A stretch of DNA of 61,109 nucleotides from Bacteroidales bacterium (lineage in GTDB: Bacteria; Bacteroidota; Bacteroidia; Bacteroidales; JACABE01): contig JAHEYQ010000027.1 in NCBI GenBank assembly GCA_023251515.1, positions 1 through 61,109 on the forward strand, in the 5' to 3' direction. The translations under genes were made by a program, and so were the position numbers. Numbering within the stretch: the stretch's first letter is position 1; the number at the start of each line of letters is the position of its first letter. The notes beneath the pieces are model-generated. The model made no database searches. It saw only the letters and a program-made list of their open reading frames with translations, and had not been told where the DNA came from. Shown piece after piece: positions 1 to 7,849 of the stretch.

Positions 1-1
1 A

Positions 2-163
2 TTTTGCAGTTTAATAGAATTGGCATTAGAGTTTTTGCCCAATACAGATTTAACCAATCTGTTCAATCAGATGGAAGAACTCCGCAAAAAATACCATGCA
101 CTAATCCCAAAGGAAGAAATCATAACCGACGAAGAAGCCGATGAGATAGATACAGCGGTATAA
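2..163 (+). CDS. C-terminal end of an unidentified protein (partial)
   Basis: An open frame enters from the left edge and ends at the TAA at 161-163, giving 53 residues that finish in an acidic tail (IITDEEADEIDTAV). The segment LEFLPNTDLTNLFNQMEELR looks helical. I do not recognise the family, and the start lies outside the window. It is followed by a good terminator hairpin, which supports it being a real gene end. It marks the left edge of the accessory island. Confidence 0.6.
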   Translation, partial: FCSLIELALEFLPNTDLTNLFNQMEELRKKYHALIPKEEIITDEEADEIDTAV

Positions 164-175
164 AAAACAAACAAA

Positions 176-217
176 CCATGCCTCCGCATTTTTTTTGCAG
201 GAGGCATTGGTTTTTTA
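176..217 (+). terminator. Rho-independent terminator after the left-edge gene
   Basis: The segment ccatgcctcc-gca pairs with tgcaggaggcattgg around a T-rich loop, with one or two bulges, and is followed by a run of six T. It lies 12 bp after the stop at 163. The 3' arm also carries the TTG that could serve as the -33 element of the next promoter. Confidence 0.7.
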
Positions 218-235
218 AATTATAATGTAAATTTG
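207..235 (+). promoter_or_regulatory. Bacteroidota-type promoter (TTG-N18-TAAATTTG)
   Basis: TTG at 207-209 and TAAATTTG at 228-235 fit the Bacteroidota primary sigma consensus (TTTG and TAnnTTTG, about 19 bp apart). It faces the lipoprotein gene starting at 342, leaving a leader of roughly 100 nt. Confidence 0.5.
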
Positions 236-341
236 CAGAAAAAAGAATACCAATTGGTACTAGCTTCCATATTTAACAGGCTTGTAATATCTTTGGTAAG
301 GTTATAATAATGTTATGTGGCATTTTAAAAAATTGACACTT

Positions 342-875
342 ATGATAAGATATTTGATGATAATATTGCTGACATTCTGTTTGACAAGTTGTGGACAGAC
401 AAAAAATGAAAATAACAGTAAACAAACAAAATCCGGATTATTAAAAGTTGATACATCTAAAATAGCGATTTTGCCATACGATAAAACAGACAAATGGCTT
501 TTTGAAGACTGTAATCAAACTGAACTTACCTCCAAAGACATTGAAGATATTGAAACGATTTTGACTAAGTGTATTGCCGAATATAACCCTGAGCAAGAAA
601 AACAATTTATCGAGATTAATTCTAAGCACCCTGAATATAAACTTGATCGGAATTATTTTGTAATTGACTTAAAAAGGTATAAACGACAATACATTGCAGT
701 GATTAATAGAAAAGGAGAAAAGGAAGTATGGATTAATTGCTTTTGTGGCACATGGAGTGGCAAATGGAAAGTTCAGCAAATCCAAGTTAAAGATGGTGGA
801 AATTGCTTCTTTAATTTGAAGATTAATTTGAAAACTAGAAACTATTATGACTTTAGTGTAAATGGAGATGCATAA
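342..875 (+). CDS. Hypothetical lipoprotein
   Basis: The product is 177 aa from the ATG at 342, preferred over the ATG at 315 because it puts a normal SPII signal at the N-terminus (MIRYLMIILLTFCLTSCGQ, lipobox LTSC). The mature part is hydrophilic with an alternating pattern compatible with a small beta-rich fold, ending ...KINLKTRNYYDFSVNGDA, and contains four further cysteines. I do not recognise a family. It is a single-gene unit: a promoter lies upstream and the first boundary hairpin (911-936) follows the stop by about 35 bp. It is probably anchored in the inner or outer membrane facing the periplasm. Confidence 0.7.
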   Translation: MIRYLMIILLTFCLTSCGQTKNENNSKQTKSGLLKVDTSKIAILPYDKTDKWLFEDCNQTELTSKDIEDIETILTKCIAEYNPEQEKQFIEINSKHPEYKLDRNYFVIDLKRYKRQYIAVINRKGEKEVWINCFCGTWSGKWKVQQIQVKDGGNCFFNLKINLKTRNYYDFSVNGDA

Positions 876-910
876 AGAAAAATAAAAACGCCACATAATC
901 GACCATCCTC

Positions 911-936
911 CCCTGCCAGTAATTAGCTATGCAGGT
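911..936. repeat. Boundary hairpin 1 of the accessory island
   Basis: CCTGC (912-916) pairs with GCAGG (931-935) around agTAATTAGCTA. The preceding context (ATAATCGACCATCCT) recurs before the hairpins at 4431 and 11956. It lies between a stop codon and the next promoter. Confidence 0.7.
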
Positions 937-958
937 AGCAGCCAATTAAAAAAAGATG

Positions 959-966
959 TATTTTTG
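959..966 (+). promoter_or_regulatory. -7 element TATTTTTG of unit 2
   Basis: TATTTTTG matches TAnnTTTG. It lies 23 bp after boundary hairpin 1, the same arrangement as at 1651-1658, 2567-2574 and 4482-4489. I cannot assign a clear -33 box. Confidence 0.5.
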
Positions 967-970
967 TAGG

Positions 971-1038
971 AAAAATAAAAATGACATTTATCAGAACTAT
1001 ACAAGCAACATGCGGAAGTAAAGGAGGTTTTTGTCAGA
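971..1038 (+). repeat. Type-A leader module, copy 1
   Basis: These 68 nt are identical, by eye, to 1663-1730 (offset 692) although the genes downstream are unrelated. The module begins just after the promoter and contains AAAGGAGG, a strong Shine-Dalgarno-like sequence that is unusual in this phylum, and the start of a short reading frame. Confidence 0.85.
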
Positions 1039-1055
1039 GTTTTATGATGTTATAG
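981..1055 (+). CDS. Possible 24-aa leader peptide
   Basis: Within the type-A module an ATG at 981 opens a 24-codon frame beginning MTFIRTIQATCGSKGGFCQ and ending SFMML before TAG at 1053-1055, 17 nt before the next gene. The first 19 residues are repeated exactly in the second module copy (1673-1729). The frame could be a translated regulatory leader or may be incidental to a conserved DNA or RNA element. No Shine-Dalgarno sequence precedes its ATG; the AAAGGAGG inside it is 13-16 nt before the ATGATG at 1045. Confidence 0.35.
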   Translation: MTFIRTIQATCGSKGGFCQSFMML

Positions 1056-1072
1056 ATTAGTTGAAAACGATA

Positions 1073-1558
1073 ATGGAAAAAATAACAACAGAATTTAAAC
1101 AGATATCAATTCGTGGAAGACTTGCATTTGGAATGACTTGCCTCGAAAAATTAGTTATTACTTTAAACTCTGACCATCCACTATTGCAAACAATTGTGTT
1201 TCCGAAAATATGGGAATTTACATCGACAGAAGATTTAAGTGAATGGGAAGAAAATATAAATAACATTGACCCTGTTTGTGTCTTGGACGATGAAGTCAAC
1301 TCGAAATTAAAAGAACTTTATAATAAATTACCCAAAGACATTGTATCAACAATTGAGGAAGTAATAACAATTGGTACAGCCAACTTATACGGAGGGACAA
1401 ATAATAATTCCCCAAGTACTTTAGAACCTTTAAATTCGATTATTAAAACGATGATTAAACTAAATGTTCCACTTCCTGACATAAGACCTTTCAAGAAATC
1501 AAGTTTCAGCGAATTTCACGGTTGGGGCGAAAATCGAAAAAGAGACTTTTATCAATAA
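1073..1558 (+). CDS. Hypothetical cytoplasmic protein
   Basis: The product is 161 aa from the ATG at 1073; an in-frame TTG at 1061 is the alternative start. There is no signal peptide or membrane segment. The protein looks alpha-helical and acidic with a Gly/Asn/Ser-rich linker (LYGGTNNNSPSTLEP) near residue 110 and a basic C-terminus (FHGWGENRKRDFYQ). I do not recognise a family; the size and composition would suit an accessory or immunity-like protein, but nothing proves that. It is preceded by the type-A leader module and followed by boundary hairpin 2. Confidence 0.65.
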   Translation: MEKITTEFKQISIRGRLAFGMTCLEKLVITLNSDHPLLQTIVFPKIWEFTSTEDLSEWEENINNIDPVCVLDDEVNSKLKELYNKLPKDIVSTIEEVITIGTANLYGGTNNNSPSTLEPLNSIIKTMIKLNVPLPDIRPFKKSSFSEFHGWGENRKRDFYQ

Positions 1559-1601
1559 TGATATCATTTGGTTTAAGCAACCAACCTATAATCAAGTACA
1601 C

Positions 1602-1630
1602 TCCCCTGCCTTAATTAGCTATGCAGGGAG
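1602..1630. repeat. Boundary hairpin 2 of the accessory island
   Basis: CCCTGC (1604-1609) pairs with GCAGGG (1623-1628) around cTTAATTAGCTAT. It starts 44 bp after the stop at 1558 and is followed 20 bp later by the next promoter. Confidence 0.7.
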
Positions 1631-1650
1631 CAGCATATTAAAAAAAGAGG

Positions 1651-1658
1651 TATATTTG
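1651..1658 (+). promoter_or_regulatory. -7 element TATATTTG of unit 3
   Basis: A perfect TAnnTTTG box at the same place relative to hairpin 2 as the box at 959 is to hairpin 1. It is the likely promoter of the 1787-2491 gene. Confidence 0.55.
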
Positions 1659-1662
1659 TAGT

Positions 1663-1730
1663 AAAAATAAAAATGACATTTATCAGAACTATACAAGCAA
1701 CATGCGGAAGTAAAGGAGGTTTTTGTCAGA
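1663..1730 (+). repeat. Type-A leader module, copy 2
   Basis: Identical by eye to 971-1038. Here the frame MTFIRTIQATCGSKGGFCQ from the ATG at 1673 has no stop and stays open into the signal-peptide gene at 1787, so a 38-residue extension of that protein is formally possible. Confidence 0.85.
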
Positions 1731-1786
1731 TATATAATGTTGTAGCACATTTTCAATATAACAGTAGTAACATTGATAACAAACAG

Positions 1787-2491
1787 ATGAAAAAGATAAT
1801 ATTAATGGGAATAGTTTTATTTTTAACAGGTAATATAAATATATCAATTGGGCAAACCGAACAAATATTAACAGAATCAGAAAAACATATTTTTTGGCAA
1901 CCGGAAAGAGTCTTAACTGAGAAAGATTTTCAAGGAAATGGAACTCAAAATCCAAAATTTGTAAAATATTGTGAAGAATTAGAATTATGTGTTCAGGCAT
2001 CTACAGGCGTTTTTGCAGTTCTCGATATTCCCAAAAAGAAAAGTAAACGTGGTAAATTAATTGAAAAAGTTTATTTCGCCCCGGCATTTGAAAAATCAAC
2101 ATCATTCATTTTAAAACTTGATTCAACGGGAATAGCAAAACAGAAGATCATATTTGACATTTTCGAGTTTTCTGCAAGATTAGCAAGACAACAATTACAG
2201 CATTTACAAGATTCTATTGGCGGATATGGAATTATTTCATTAATGTTTAAATCGATAGAAGCAAGAGCAATTGAGATAAGAACATCACTCGTTGATTCAT
2301 ACACAAAGGATGTATATATCGACAAAAAAGTTGGAGCCTTTGAACTGTGGCGAGAAAAAGTGGATAAATTGCTGACTGATTCAAAAGAATTTGCAACCAA
2401 ACCAGAGGATTGTTATAGATTTGTGAGAAATGCACCGATTGATGAAAACTATGAAATGGCAAAAACAGTTATTGGTAATTTAAATAAATAA
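1787..2491 (+). CDS. Secreted hypothetical protein, loosely DUF922-like
   Basis: The product is 234 aa from the ATG at 1787, chosen because it gives a clean signal peptide (MKKIILMGIVLFLTGNIN, cut near SIGQ). A longer frame from 1673 would bury that signal behind the repeated leader sequence. The segment FWQPERVLTEKDFQGNG resembles the W-x-DF-x-G start of DUF922-type secreted proteins, but no HExxH zinc motif is visible, so this is a weak resemblance. It is likely periplasmic. It is a single-gene unit between type-A module copy 2 and boundary hairpin 3. Confidence 0.65.
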   Translation: MKKIILMGIVLFLTGNINISIGQTEQILTESEKHIFWQPERVLTEKDFQGNGTQNPKFVKYCEELELCVQASTGVFAVLDIPKKKSKRGKLIEKVYFAPAFEKSTSFILKLDSTGIAKQKIIFDIFEFSARLARQQLQHLQDSIGGYGIISLMFKSIEARAIEIRTSLVDSYTKDVYIDKKVGAFELWREKVDKLLTDSKEFATKPEDCYRFVRNAPIDENYEMAKTVIGNLNK

Positions 2492-2515
2492 AAAACGTGC
2501 TACAATAGAGAATAT

Positions 2516-2544
2516 TCCCCCTGCCTTAATCAGCAATGCATGGA
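2516..2544. repeat. Boundary hairpin 3 (degenerate)
   Basis: CCCCTGCC...GCATGG retains the order of the other boundary hairpins (CTGCCTTAAT then AGC.ATGCA) but with mismatches. It is followed directly by type-B module copy 1. Confidence 0.5.
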
Positions 2545-2547
2545 AAG

Positions 2548-2640
2548 CCGGATAAAAAGAAAAATGTATATTTGCACTTAAATATCAATAGCATATTATA
2601 AAGTGAGAATAGATGCAATTTTTTGGTATTTATTTGTTAG
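2548..2640 (+). repeat. Type-B promoter/leader module, copy 1
   Basis: It begins CCGGATAAAAAGAAAAATG, carries the promoter box TATATTTG at 2567-2574 and continues through about 65 nt that match 4462-4555 with few differences. More diverged relatives lie at 7719-7800 and 8996-9098. Confidence 0.75.
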
Positions 2641-2703
2641 TGGTCATGCTGAGAAAAAAACCAGTATTTCAATATAGCATATTGATTTAATATAAAAAAT
2701 TTG

Positions 2704-2711
2704 TATTTTTG
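2704..2711 (+). promoter_or_regulatory. Second promoter, immediately before the TA pair
   Basis: TATTTTTG lies only 7 nt before the ATG at 2718. Transcription normally starts 5-8 nt after this box, so the message would be leaderless or nearly so. The XRE/ImmA gene then has two promoters, this one and the type-B box at 2567. Confidence 0.45.
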
Positions 2712-2717
2712 CAACAT

Positions 2718-3896
2718 ATGGCAGAGAAAGCATTCATAACGGCAAAAGTCTTTAAATGGGCAAGAGAATCAGCTAAGATGACTGAAGAAATTGCTGCATC
2801 TAAAGTTGCCGTTTCTATTGATAAGCTCAAGAATTGGGAAACAGGAGACGATTATCCGACTATTAGACAAGCACAGACTTTAGCGAAAGCGTATAGAAGA
2901 CCATTTGCATTATTTTTTCTGCCAGATGTGCCAACTGATTTTCAACCCCTTCAAGATTTCAGGAAAAAAGGCTCAAAAGAATTAAGTACATCTTCAATTT
3001 TCATAATTCGGGAAATACAACAAAAACAAGCTTGGATTAGCGAAGTAAACGAAGATAATAATGAAAAAAGAGTTCCATTTATTGGCAAATTCACTATTAA
3101 AGATAATCCGGTACTTGTTGCTAATGATATTCTCGCAACACTAAATATCAACCCATTAAGTTATAAATTTAATAATCCAATCATTGAATGGATTGATAAA
3201 GCTGAATCTAGTGGGATTTTTATTTCAAGAACTAGTTTTATCCATTCAAGGCTAAAGTTGGACTCAAATGAAATTCAAGGCTTTGCAATTGCAGACGACT
3301 TTGCTCCTTTCATATTTATTAATTCTGACGATTGGAATGCTCCTCAATTATTTACTTTAGTTCACGAACTTGCTCACCTTTGGATTGCCGAGACGGGAAT
3401 ATCAAATGACGTAGAACCATCAATAAAAAATACTGGTGATTATAATCCAATTGAATTATTCTGCAATGAAGTTGCTGCAAACGCATTAATGCCTAAGCAA
3501 TATATTGACAGTCTTGATAGTAAGGCTTTTGATAATGCAAAAGAAGTTTTTAAAAATGCTAAAATAATTGGGGTTAGCTCTTTTGCATTATTGGTTAGAG
3601 CATTAAACCTTAACATTATTTCATTAAGTACATATAAAAAATTGAAGCATTTAGCCGACATTGAATATAACGAATTCTTAAAAAGAGAAGAAGCAAAAAA
3701 AATAAAGCAGAAAGAGAAAGAAAAATCAGGCGGCCCAAATTATTTTTTACTGCAACTAAACAGAAATAGTCGATTATTTACACAAACTGTATTAGATGCT
3801 TTTCGTGGAGGGGTAATTGAACCATCTATGGCAAGTAACTTATTAAATGTTCAGGTAAATAAGTTCCCCAAACTTGAAGCACAAATGTACAGATGA
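2718..3896 (+). CDS. XRE-family HTH / ImmA-IrrE metallopeptidase (antitoxin-like)
   Basis: The product is 392 aa. The N-terminal 70 residues form an XRE-type helix-turn-helix (AASKVAVSIDKLKNWETGDDYPTIRQAQTLAKAYRRP). The central domain carries the ImmA/IrrE zinc motif HELAH (about residues 216-220) with a downstream ELFCNEVAANALMP segment containing the third ligand. Such proteins act as DNA-binding antitoxins or repressor-cleaving proteases. The ATG at 2718 is preferred to the TTG at 2709, which overlaps the promoter box. The gene overlaps the DUF4411 PIN gene by 4 bp (ATGA), so the two are translationally coupled. The C-terminal 90 residues contain a lysine-rich stretch and a separate small domain. 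Confidence 0.85.
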   Translation: MAEKAFITAKVFKWARESAKMTEEIAASKVAVSIDKLKNWETGDDYPTIRQAQTLAKAYRRPFALFFLPDVPTDFQPLQDFRKKGSKELSTSSIFIIREIQQKQAWISEVNEDNNEKRVPFIGKFTIKDNPVLVANDILATLNINPLSYKFNNPIIEWIDKAESSGIFISRTSFIHSRLKLDSNEIQGFAIADDFAPFIFINSDDWNAPQLFTLVHELAHLWIAETGISNDVEPSIKNTGDYNPIELFCNEVAANALMPKQYIDSLDSKAFDNAKEVFKNAKIIGVSSFALLVRALNLNIISLSTYKKLKHLADIEYNEFLKREEAKKIKQKEKEKSGGPNYFLLQLNRNSRLFTQTVLDAFRGGVIEPSMASNLLNVQVNKFPKLEAQMYR

Positions 3897-4405
3897 GTAT
3901 GATTGATAAAAAATTTTGCTTAGATGCTAATGTGCTTATTCAAGCATGGCAAAAATACTACTCACCAAAAATATGCCCAAGTTATTGGGATAAGCTAAAT
4001 GAGTTGGGCGCTAATAATATCATCTTCATGCCTGAGATGGTTTATGATGAAATTGTTCGAACGGATGATGATTTATCAAAATGGTTGAAGTCTAGTAAAA
4101 TTCCGATTAGAAAGATTGACGAGCAAGTAACAAAATGCTTAAAAGACATTTATTCTGCTGATCCAAACCACAAGTATTTAGTTGATAATACAAAGGCAAG
4201 GTCGTTGGCTGACCCATGGGTGATTGCGCACGCATTAAGAGAGAACGCAACAGTAGTAACAAAAGAAGAAAAAGTAACAGCCATAAATACTACAAAAATA
4301 AAAATTCCTAATGTATGTGAAAAGATGAATGTATCATGGATTAATGATTTTCAATTGATTATTGAGTTAGGGATTATATTTAAGTGTGAAATGGAGACAA
4401 AATAA
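3893..4405 (+). CDS. DUF4411 PIN-domain protein (toxin-like)
   Basis: The product is 170 aa. PIN-fold acidic residues are visible in FCLDANVLIQAW (Asp about 11), EMVYDEIVRTDDDL, and ADPWVIAHALRENATVVTKEE (Asp about 97), matching DUF4411, a PIN-like nuclease family commonly paired with XRE/ImmA proteins. The expected activity is Mg-dependent RNA cleavage in the cytoplasm, held in check by the upstream protein. The 4-bp overlap with the upstream gene and the shared promoter support a type II toxin-antitoxin operon. Boundary hairpin 4 follows. Confidence 0.85.
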   Translation: MSMIDKKFCLDANVLIQAWQKYYSPKICPSYWDKLNELGANNIIFMPEMVYDEIVRTDDDLSKWLKSSKIPIRKIDEQVTKCLKDIYSADPNHKYLVDNTKARSLADPWVIAHALRENATVVTKEEKVTAINTTKIKIPNVCEKMNVSWINDFQLIIELGIIFKCEMETK

Positions 4406-4430
4406 AGCACGAACCGCTAATCGAGCATCT

Positions 4431-4457
4431 TCCCCTGCCTTAATTAGCTATGCACGG
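4431..4457. repeat. Boundary hairpin 4
   Basis: CCCCTGCCTTAATTAGCTATGCACGG begins 26 bp after the PIN stop; the preceding CTAATCGAGCATCTT matches the context of hairpins 1 and 6. One arm mismatch (ACGG for AGGG). Confidence 0.65.
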
Positions 4458-4461
4458 AGAT

Positions 4462-4555
4462 CCGGATAAAAAAGAAAAATGTATATTTGCACTTAAATAT
4501 CAATAGCATATTATAAGGTGAGAATAAATTCAATTGTAGAGATTTGTTTGTTGGT
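4462..4555 (+). repeat. Type-B promoter/leader module, copy 2
   Basis: Nearly identical to 2548-2640 over its first 70 nt, including the box TATATTTG (4482-4489); it diverges after AATTCAATT. It drives the hydrolase gene at 4610. Confidence 0.75.
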
Positions 4556-4609
4556 GGAAAAGCTTAGGGAAACAGCTAAGCTGAAAGTAATTGAAGAAAA
4601 TTAACTATA

Positions 4610-5659
4610 ATGAAAAAGAAAGTTTTCACATTTATTAAATATGCTTTGCTGTTGTGTGTAGCGGTATTCTTATTTATTACATTCATTCCAAAAGTTTATG
4701 ATGTACCTCAGCCACAAAAACGTGAAGGCACACAATATTGGAATTTACCCACAGGTTCAAAGATTGCTTACACATTAATACCTGCCAAAGGCACAAAGAA
4801 ACCACAACCAATAATCTTTTTGCAAGGAGGACCCGGAGGTTTTATCTCTGATAGAAATATTAAAATATTAGCACCGCTTGCTGAAGATGGATACGATATT
4901 TATTTATATGACCAGATTGGTAGCGGGCTATCTGACAGATTGACAAACATCAACGACTATACTGCTGACCGGCACAAAAAAGATTTGGAAGAAATAATCA
5001 AGAAGATTGGCACAGAGAACGTAATTCTAATCGGACAATCATGGGGTAGTATTCTTGCAACTTTATTTATAGCTGACAATGCGGAAAAAGTTCAAAAGCT
5101 TATTTTCACCGGAGCAGCAGCTATTCAACCAATGCGACAGGAATTGATAAACACCAATCCACCTGACAGTTTAAACTTGAGGAAACCACCTTTTTCAAAC
5201 AAAGAGGCAAATGAGAAATCAAAAAATATCAGAATGAAAGTAGTCAGCTTTTTAGCAAAATCCTTTGGTATAAAACTTGCATCTGATAGAGAGGCGGATA
5301 ACTATCAAACTTATCTTAACAATGAATTGAACAAAGCAACTGTATGCGATACATCCAAAGCATTGAAAGCGGAAGGTGGTGGAGGTTTTTACGTTCAGCT
5401 AATGACTGTAAAGAGCTTCAGCGAAATCAAAGACCCAAGACCCAAACTTAAAGGCTCTAAAATTCCTGTTCTGATTATGAAAGGACAGTGCGACAATCAG
5501 GCATGGGGATTTGTGACTGAATATTTAGAACTTTTCCCAAATTATCAATTAAAAATTATTCCCGATGCAGGACATTCTATTTCGGTGGAGCAACCGGAAT
5601 TGTATCTAAAAACCATTCGTAACTTTTTGTTGCAGGATATACAATACCACAAACAATAG
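4610..5659 (+). CDS. Alpha/beta hydrolase (prolyl aminopeptidase-like)
   Basis: The product is 349 aa. An N-terminal membrane segment (residues about 8-27, YALLLCVAVFLFITFI) anchors or exports it. The alpha/beta-hydrolase fold is shown by the oxyanion-hole segment LQGGPGG (about 71-77), typical of the proline iminopeptidase branch, by the nucleophile elbow GQSWG (Ser about 144), and by an acid and His in MKGQCDNQAWG and IPDAGHSI near the C-terminus. It probably hydrolyses a peptide or ester outside the cytoplasm; the substrate is unknown. It is a single-gene unit with the type-B module upstream. Confidence 0.85.
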   Translation: MKKKVFTFIKYALLLCVAVFLFITFIPKVYDVPQPQKREGTQYWNLPTGSKIAYTLIPAKGTKKPQPIIFLQGGPGGFISDRNIKILAPLAEDGYDIYLYDQIGSGLSDRLTNINDYTADRHKKDLEEIIKKIGTENVILIGQSWGSILATLFIADNAEKVQKLIFTGAAAIQPMRQELINTNPPDSLNLRKPPFSNKEANEKSKNIRMKVVSFLAKSFGIKLASDREADNYQTYLNNELNKATVCDTSKALKAEGGGGFYVQLMTVKSFSEIKDPRPKLKGSKIPVLIMKGQCDNQAWGFVTEYLELFPNYQLKIIPDAGHSISVEQPELYLKTIRNFLLQDIQYHKQ

Positions 5660-5962
5660 CGGAAAATAATATAAAATGCTGATTAAGTATCACCTACCCT
5701 ATCAGCAATTTCTGCTACCCGCAAGAAAACCCAAAGCTCCATGAATAAGTAAAGCAAGCTTACCGAAGAAATCATCATCAGCAGTACCAGCCTATAAATT
5801 ATTTTGTTAAACCATAATATTGAAATTATATTTTATTTAAATTTGCCCTGTTTTTGAAATAACAAAAAAAGACTTAGCCAGAATAAATCCGGCTTTAAAA
5901 GGCGGCCAAAACAAACAGCTGTCAGAAGTTTATAGATATATTTACAATTTATAGCACATTTT
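5660..5962 (+). other. Intergenic spacer with a candidate promoter
   Basis: The 303-bp spacer lacks a clear boundary hairpin; only a weak trace (ctatcagcaatttctgctaccc, 5699-5720) is seen. It contains TAAATTTG at 5838-5845, a plausible -7 box for the next gene, leaving a leader of about 110 nt. I see nothing else in it. Confidence 0.4.
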
Positions 5963-6502
5963 ATGGACAAAGTGAAAACAAGATTAAAGATATTTCCTAC
6001 ATTACTCAAATTATTTGTAGGAATCATTGGTATATTTGGTCTATTTTTTCTTTCTGTTATTATTAAAGGTCTTTTTATGGAACAGACTTATCTTCTATTA
6101 GTAATGACTATCGTTTACTCAACATTGACATTTTTATCACTTGGATTTGGACTATTTTCAATAAAAACATTTCTACTTAACAATCATGAAATTTCTGAAA
6201 ATTATTTGTTCGGACTACTAAAAATAAAAACTTCAGTTGACAAATTTGAAAGTTTTAAGAGCCATATGACAAGTAATAATTTGCGGACATTTGAAGAATT
6301 GGTTTTAAACAAAAAGACGGGCGACACAATCTTTATTCAAGAATTTGACCAAAAGAAATTTGAAGAATTTAAAGTCAAACTATCAACCTTAGTAAAAGAG
6401 GATAATAATATAAAACCAAACTACTGGACAAGGTTTTATAAAATTGCAACTGTTATGCTCATACTCTGGTACCTTTTACTTATAGGTCTGATAATTATTT
6501 AA
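5963..6502 (+). CDS. Small membrane protein with PH-like middle domain
   Basis: The product is 179 aa with two adjacent hydrophobic segments near the N-terminus (about 10-35 and 43-68), a soluble middle part of about 80 residues with short strands (ISENYLFGLLKIKTSVDKFESFK, TGDTIFIQEFDQKKFEEFKVKL) resembling a bacterial PH-like domain, and a C-terminal membrane helix. No catalytic motif is visible and no specific function can be assigned. It is preceded by a candidate promoter at 5838-5845. Confidence 0.65.
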   Translation: MDKVKTRLKIFPTLLKLFVGIIGIFGLFFLSVIIKGLFMEQTYLLLVMTIVYSTLTFLSLGFGLFSIKTFLLNNHEISENYLFGLLKIKTSVDKFESFKSHMTSNNLRTFEELVLNKKTGDTIFIQEFDQKKFEEFKVKLSTLVKEDNNIKPNYWTRFYKIATVMLILWYLLLIGLIII

Positions 6503-6691
6503 ATATTAAGCATAAAAAATTACATCATAATTCTAAAACAGGATTTTACATTAAAATGAAATTAAAACATTAATAAACAAAGTAGCAAACTGAAAGAAGA
6601 CTTGCTTACCGGCATGCGGGGGGAATTTAGCATCCTTGATTCATAGCAAGTTACTGCATCTATTGGTAATTAAAAAACAAAGAATCTGACA
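6503..6691. other. Intergenic spacer without a recognisable boundary element
   Basis: The 189-bp spacer lacks the boundary hairpin and the type-A and type-B modules. A short C/G-rich patch (accggcatgcgggggg, 6608-6623) is the only notable feature. Confidence 0.3.
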
Positions 6692-7696
6692 ATGCAAACT
6701 AAAAAAAAGGAAAAAAGAAAAAATTACGGAATTAATCTGAAACCATTATTATTGATTGTTGCTTTTATAGCAGTTTTACTTACAATTAGTATTGCTTACA
6801 GAGCAACAATGAGTGATAGAAATTTATTTTCAATCAACCTGCTTGCTTTATTAGCAGGTCTTCTTTTTGAAAGTTTCAGAATTTCAGATAACTGGAAAAC
6901 AGTAGTGGGAATTTTTACAATTACTTATCTGTTTAGTTTAGTTACTTTTTTGCCAGGAAAAAATGAAGGTATATATAACTTTGATGACCATATAGAATTT
7001 TGGCCCTATTTTTTTATTTTCATTTATTCATTGTTTTTTGGAGGGGCACATTTAGACAGAGTTACATTTAAGATAACAGAAGGAATAACCTTAGTCTTTT
7101 CAATTTCATTTATTTATTGGATAATTGATTACGGATTTATAAATTCGCATAGCTGGTTTACAATTACTTTGATTATTACCGGAATGCTGCTTTCTCTCTT
7201 TTCAATAATTAATTCATTGACAAATATTAAACTTTCTGAAACAAACAGGTTGATACTAAGTATATGGACTACCATTATTATGTTTACACTTGCAATCGAT
7301 AACATTATATATCTTTTTAGTAATTCTGATATCGAAAGTTTGGAAGACTTAACGGATGTCATGTATATTGGAATTCAGTATTTCTTATTGGGAATTTCGT
7401 CAGTTTACATTATGCGTAATTATATGCTATTGGTAAGGTTTTTGCCTTCAAAAAGCGGTAATTACTTTGAAGAACTGAAAGAGAATAAAGAAGACCATAT
7501 TAACCGTTATTCCGAAAAACAGGTAAATTTCCTACATTCTTTATTTTGTATTATTTTTACTACAACAATATTTTGGTTTAATTATTCCATGCAAATATTA
7601 CCCAGAAATACAGGAATATGGCTAGTAATTCTGGTCTTTCCATTAATTATTTACCTTTTCAATTTATTTACCGGACAAAAAAATCAATTCCAGTAA
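6692..7696 (+). CDS. Polytopic membrane protein, unknown
   Basis: The product is 334 aa with a lysine-rich cytoplasmic N-terminus (MQTKKKEKRKN) and about ten hydrophobic segments through to the C-terminus (ending LVFPLIIYLFNLFTG). A short charged loop (ELKENKEDHINRYSEKQ) separates the last two helices. No transporter signature is recognisable. It is an inner-membrane protein of unknown role and a single-gene unit in the island. Confidence 0.65.
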   Translation: MQTKKKEKRKNYGINLKPLLLIVAFIAVLLTISIAYRATMSDRNLFSINLLALLAGLLFESFRISDNWKTVVGIFTITYLFSLVTFLPGKNEGIYNFDDHIEFWPYFFIFIYSLFFGGAHLDRVTFKITEGITLVFSISFIYWIIDYGFINSHSWFTITLIITGMLLSLFSIINSLTNIKLSETNRLILSIWTTIIMFTLAIDNIIYLFSNSDIESLEDLTDVMYIGIQYFLLGISSVYIMRNYMLLVRFLPSKSGNYFEELKENKEDHINRYSEKQVNFLHSLFCIIFTTTIFWFNYSMQILPRNTGIWLVILVFPLIIYLFNLFTGQKNQFQ

Positions 7697-7718
7697 ATAG
7701 CAATGTAAAAAAGAGCAG

Positions 7719-7800
7719 GATAAAAAGAAAAATGTAAATTTGCAGTAAGAATAACAAATGATTTTAAAATTGGGAAAATACAATTGTTGGGTATTATTTT
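7719..7800 (+). repeat. Type-B promoter/leader module, diverged copy 3
   Basis: GGATAAAAAGAAAAATG leads to TAAATTTG (7735-7742) followed by sequence related to, but clearly diverged from, copies 1 and 2 (gggaaaatacaattgttggg aligns with their ...gaataratkcaatt... segment). It drives the next gene. Confidence 0.5.
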
Positions 7801-7849
7801 TAAGCAAGTTTTTTCGCAATATTCACATCTATAACAAAATATATAATTT

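Noticed and set aside
1673..1786. 38-residue N-terminal extension of the 1787 gene
   Set aside because: It consists of the repeated leader and would bury a normal signal peptide; the ATG at 1787 is preferred.
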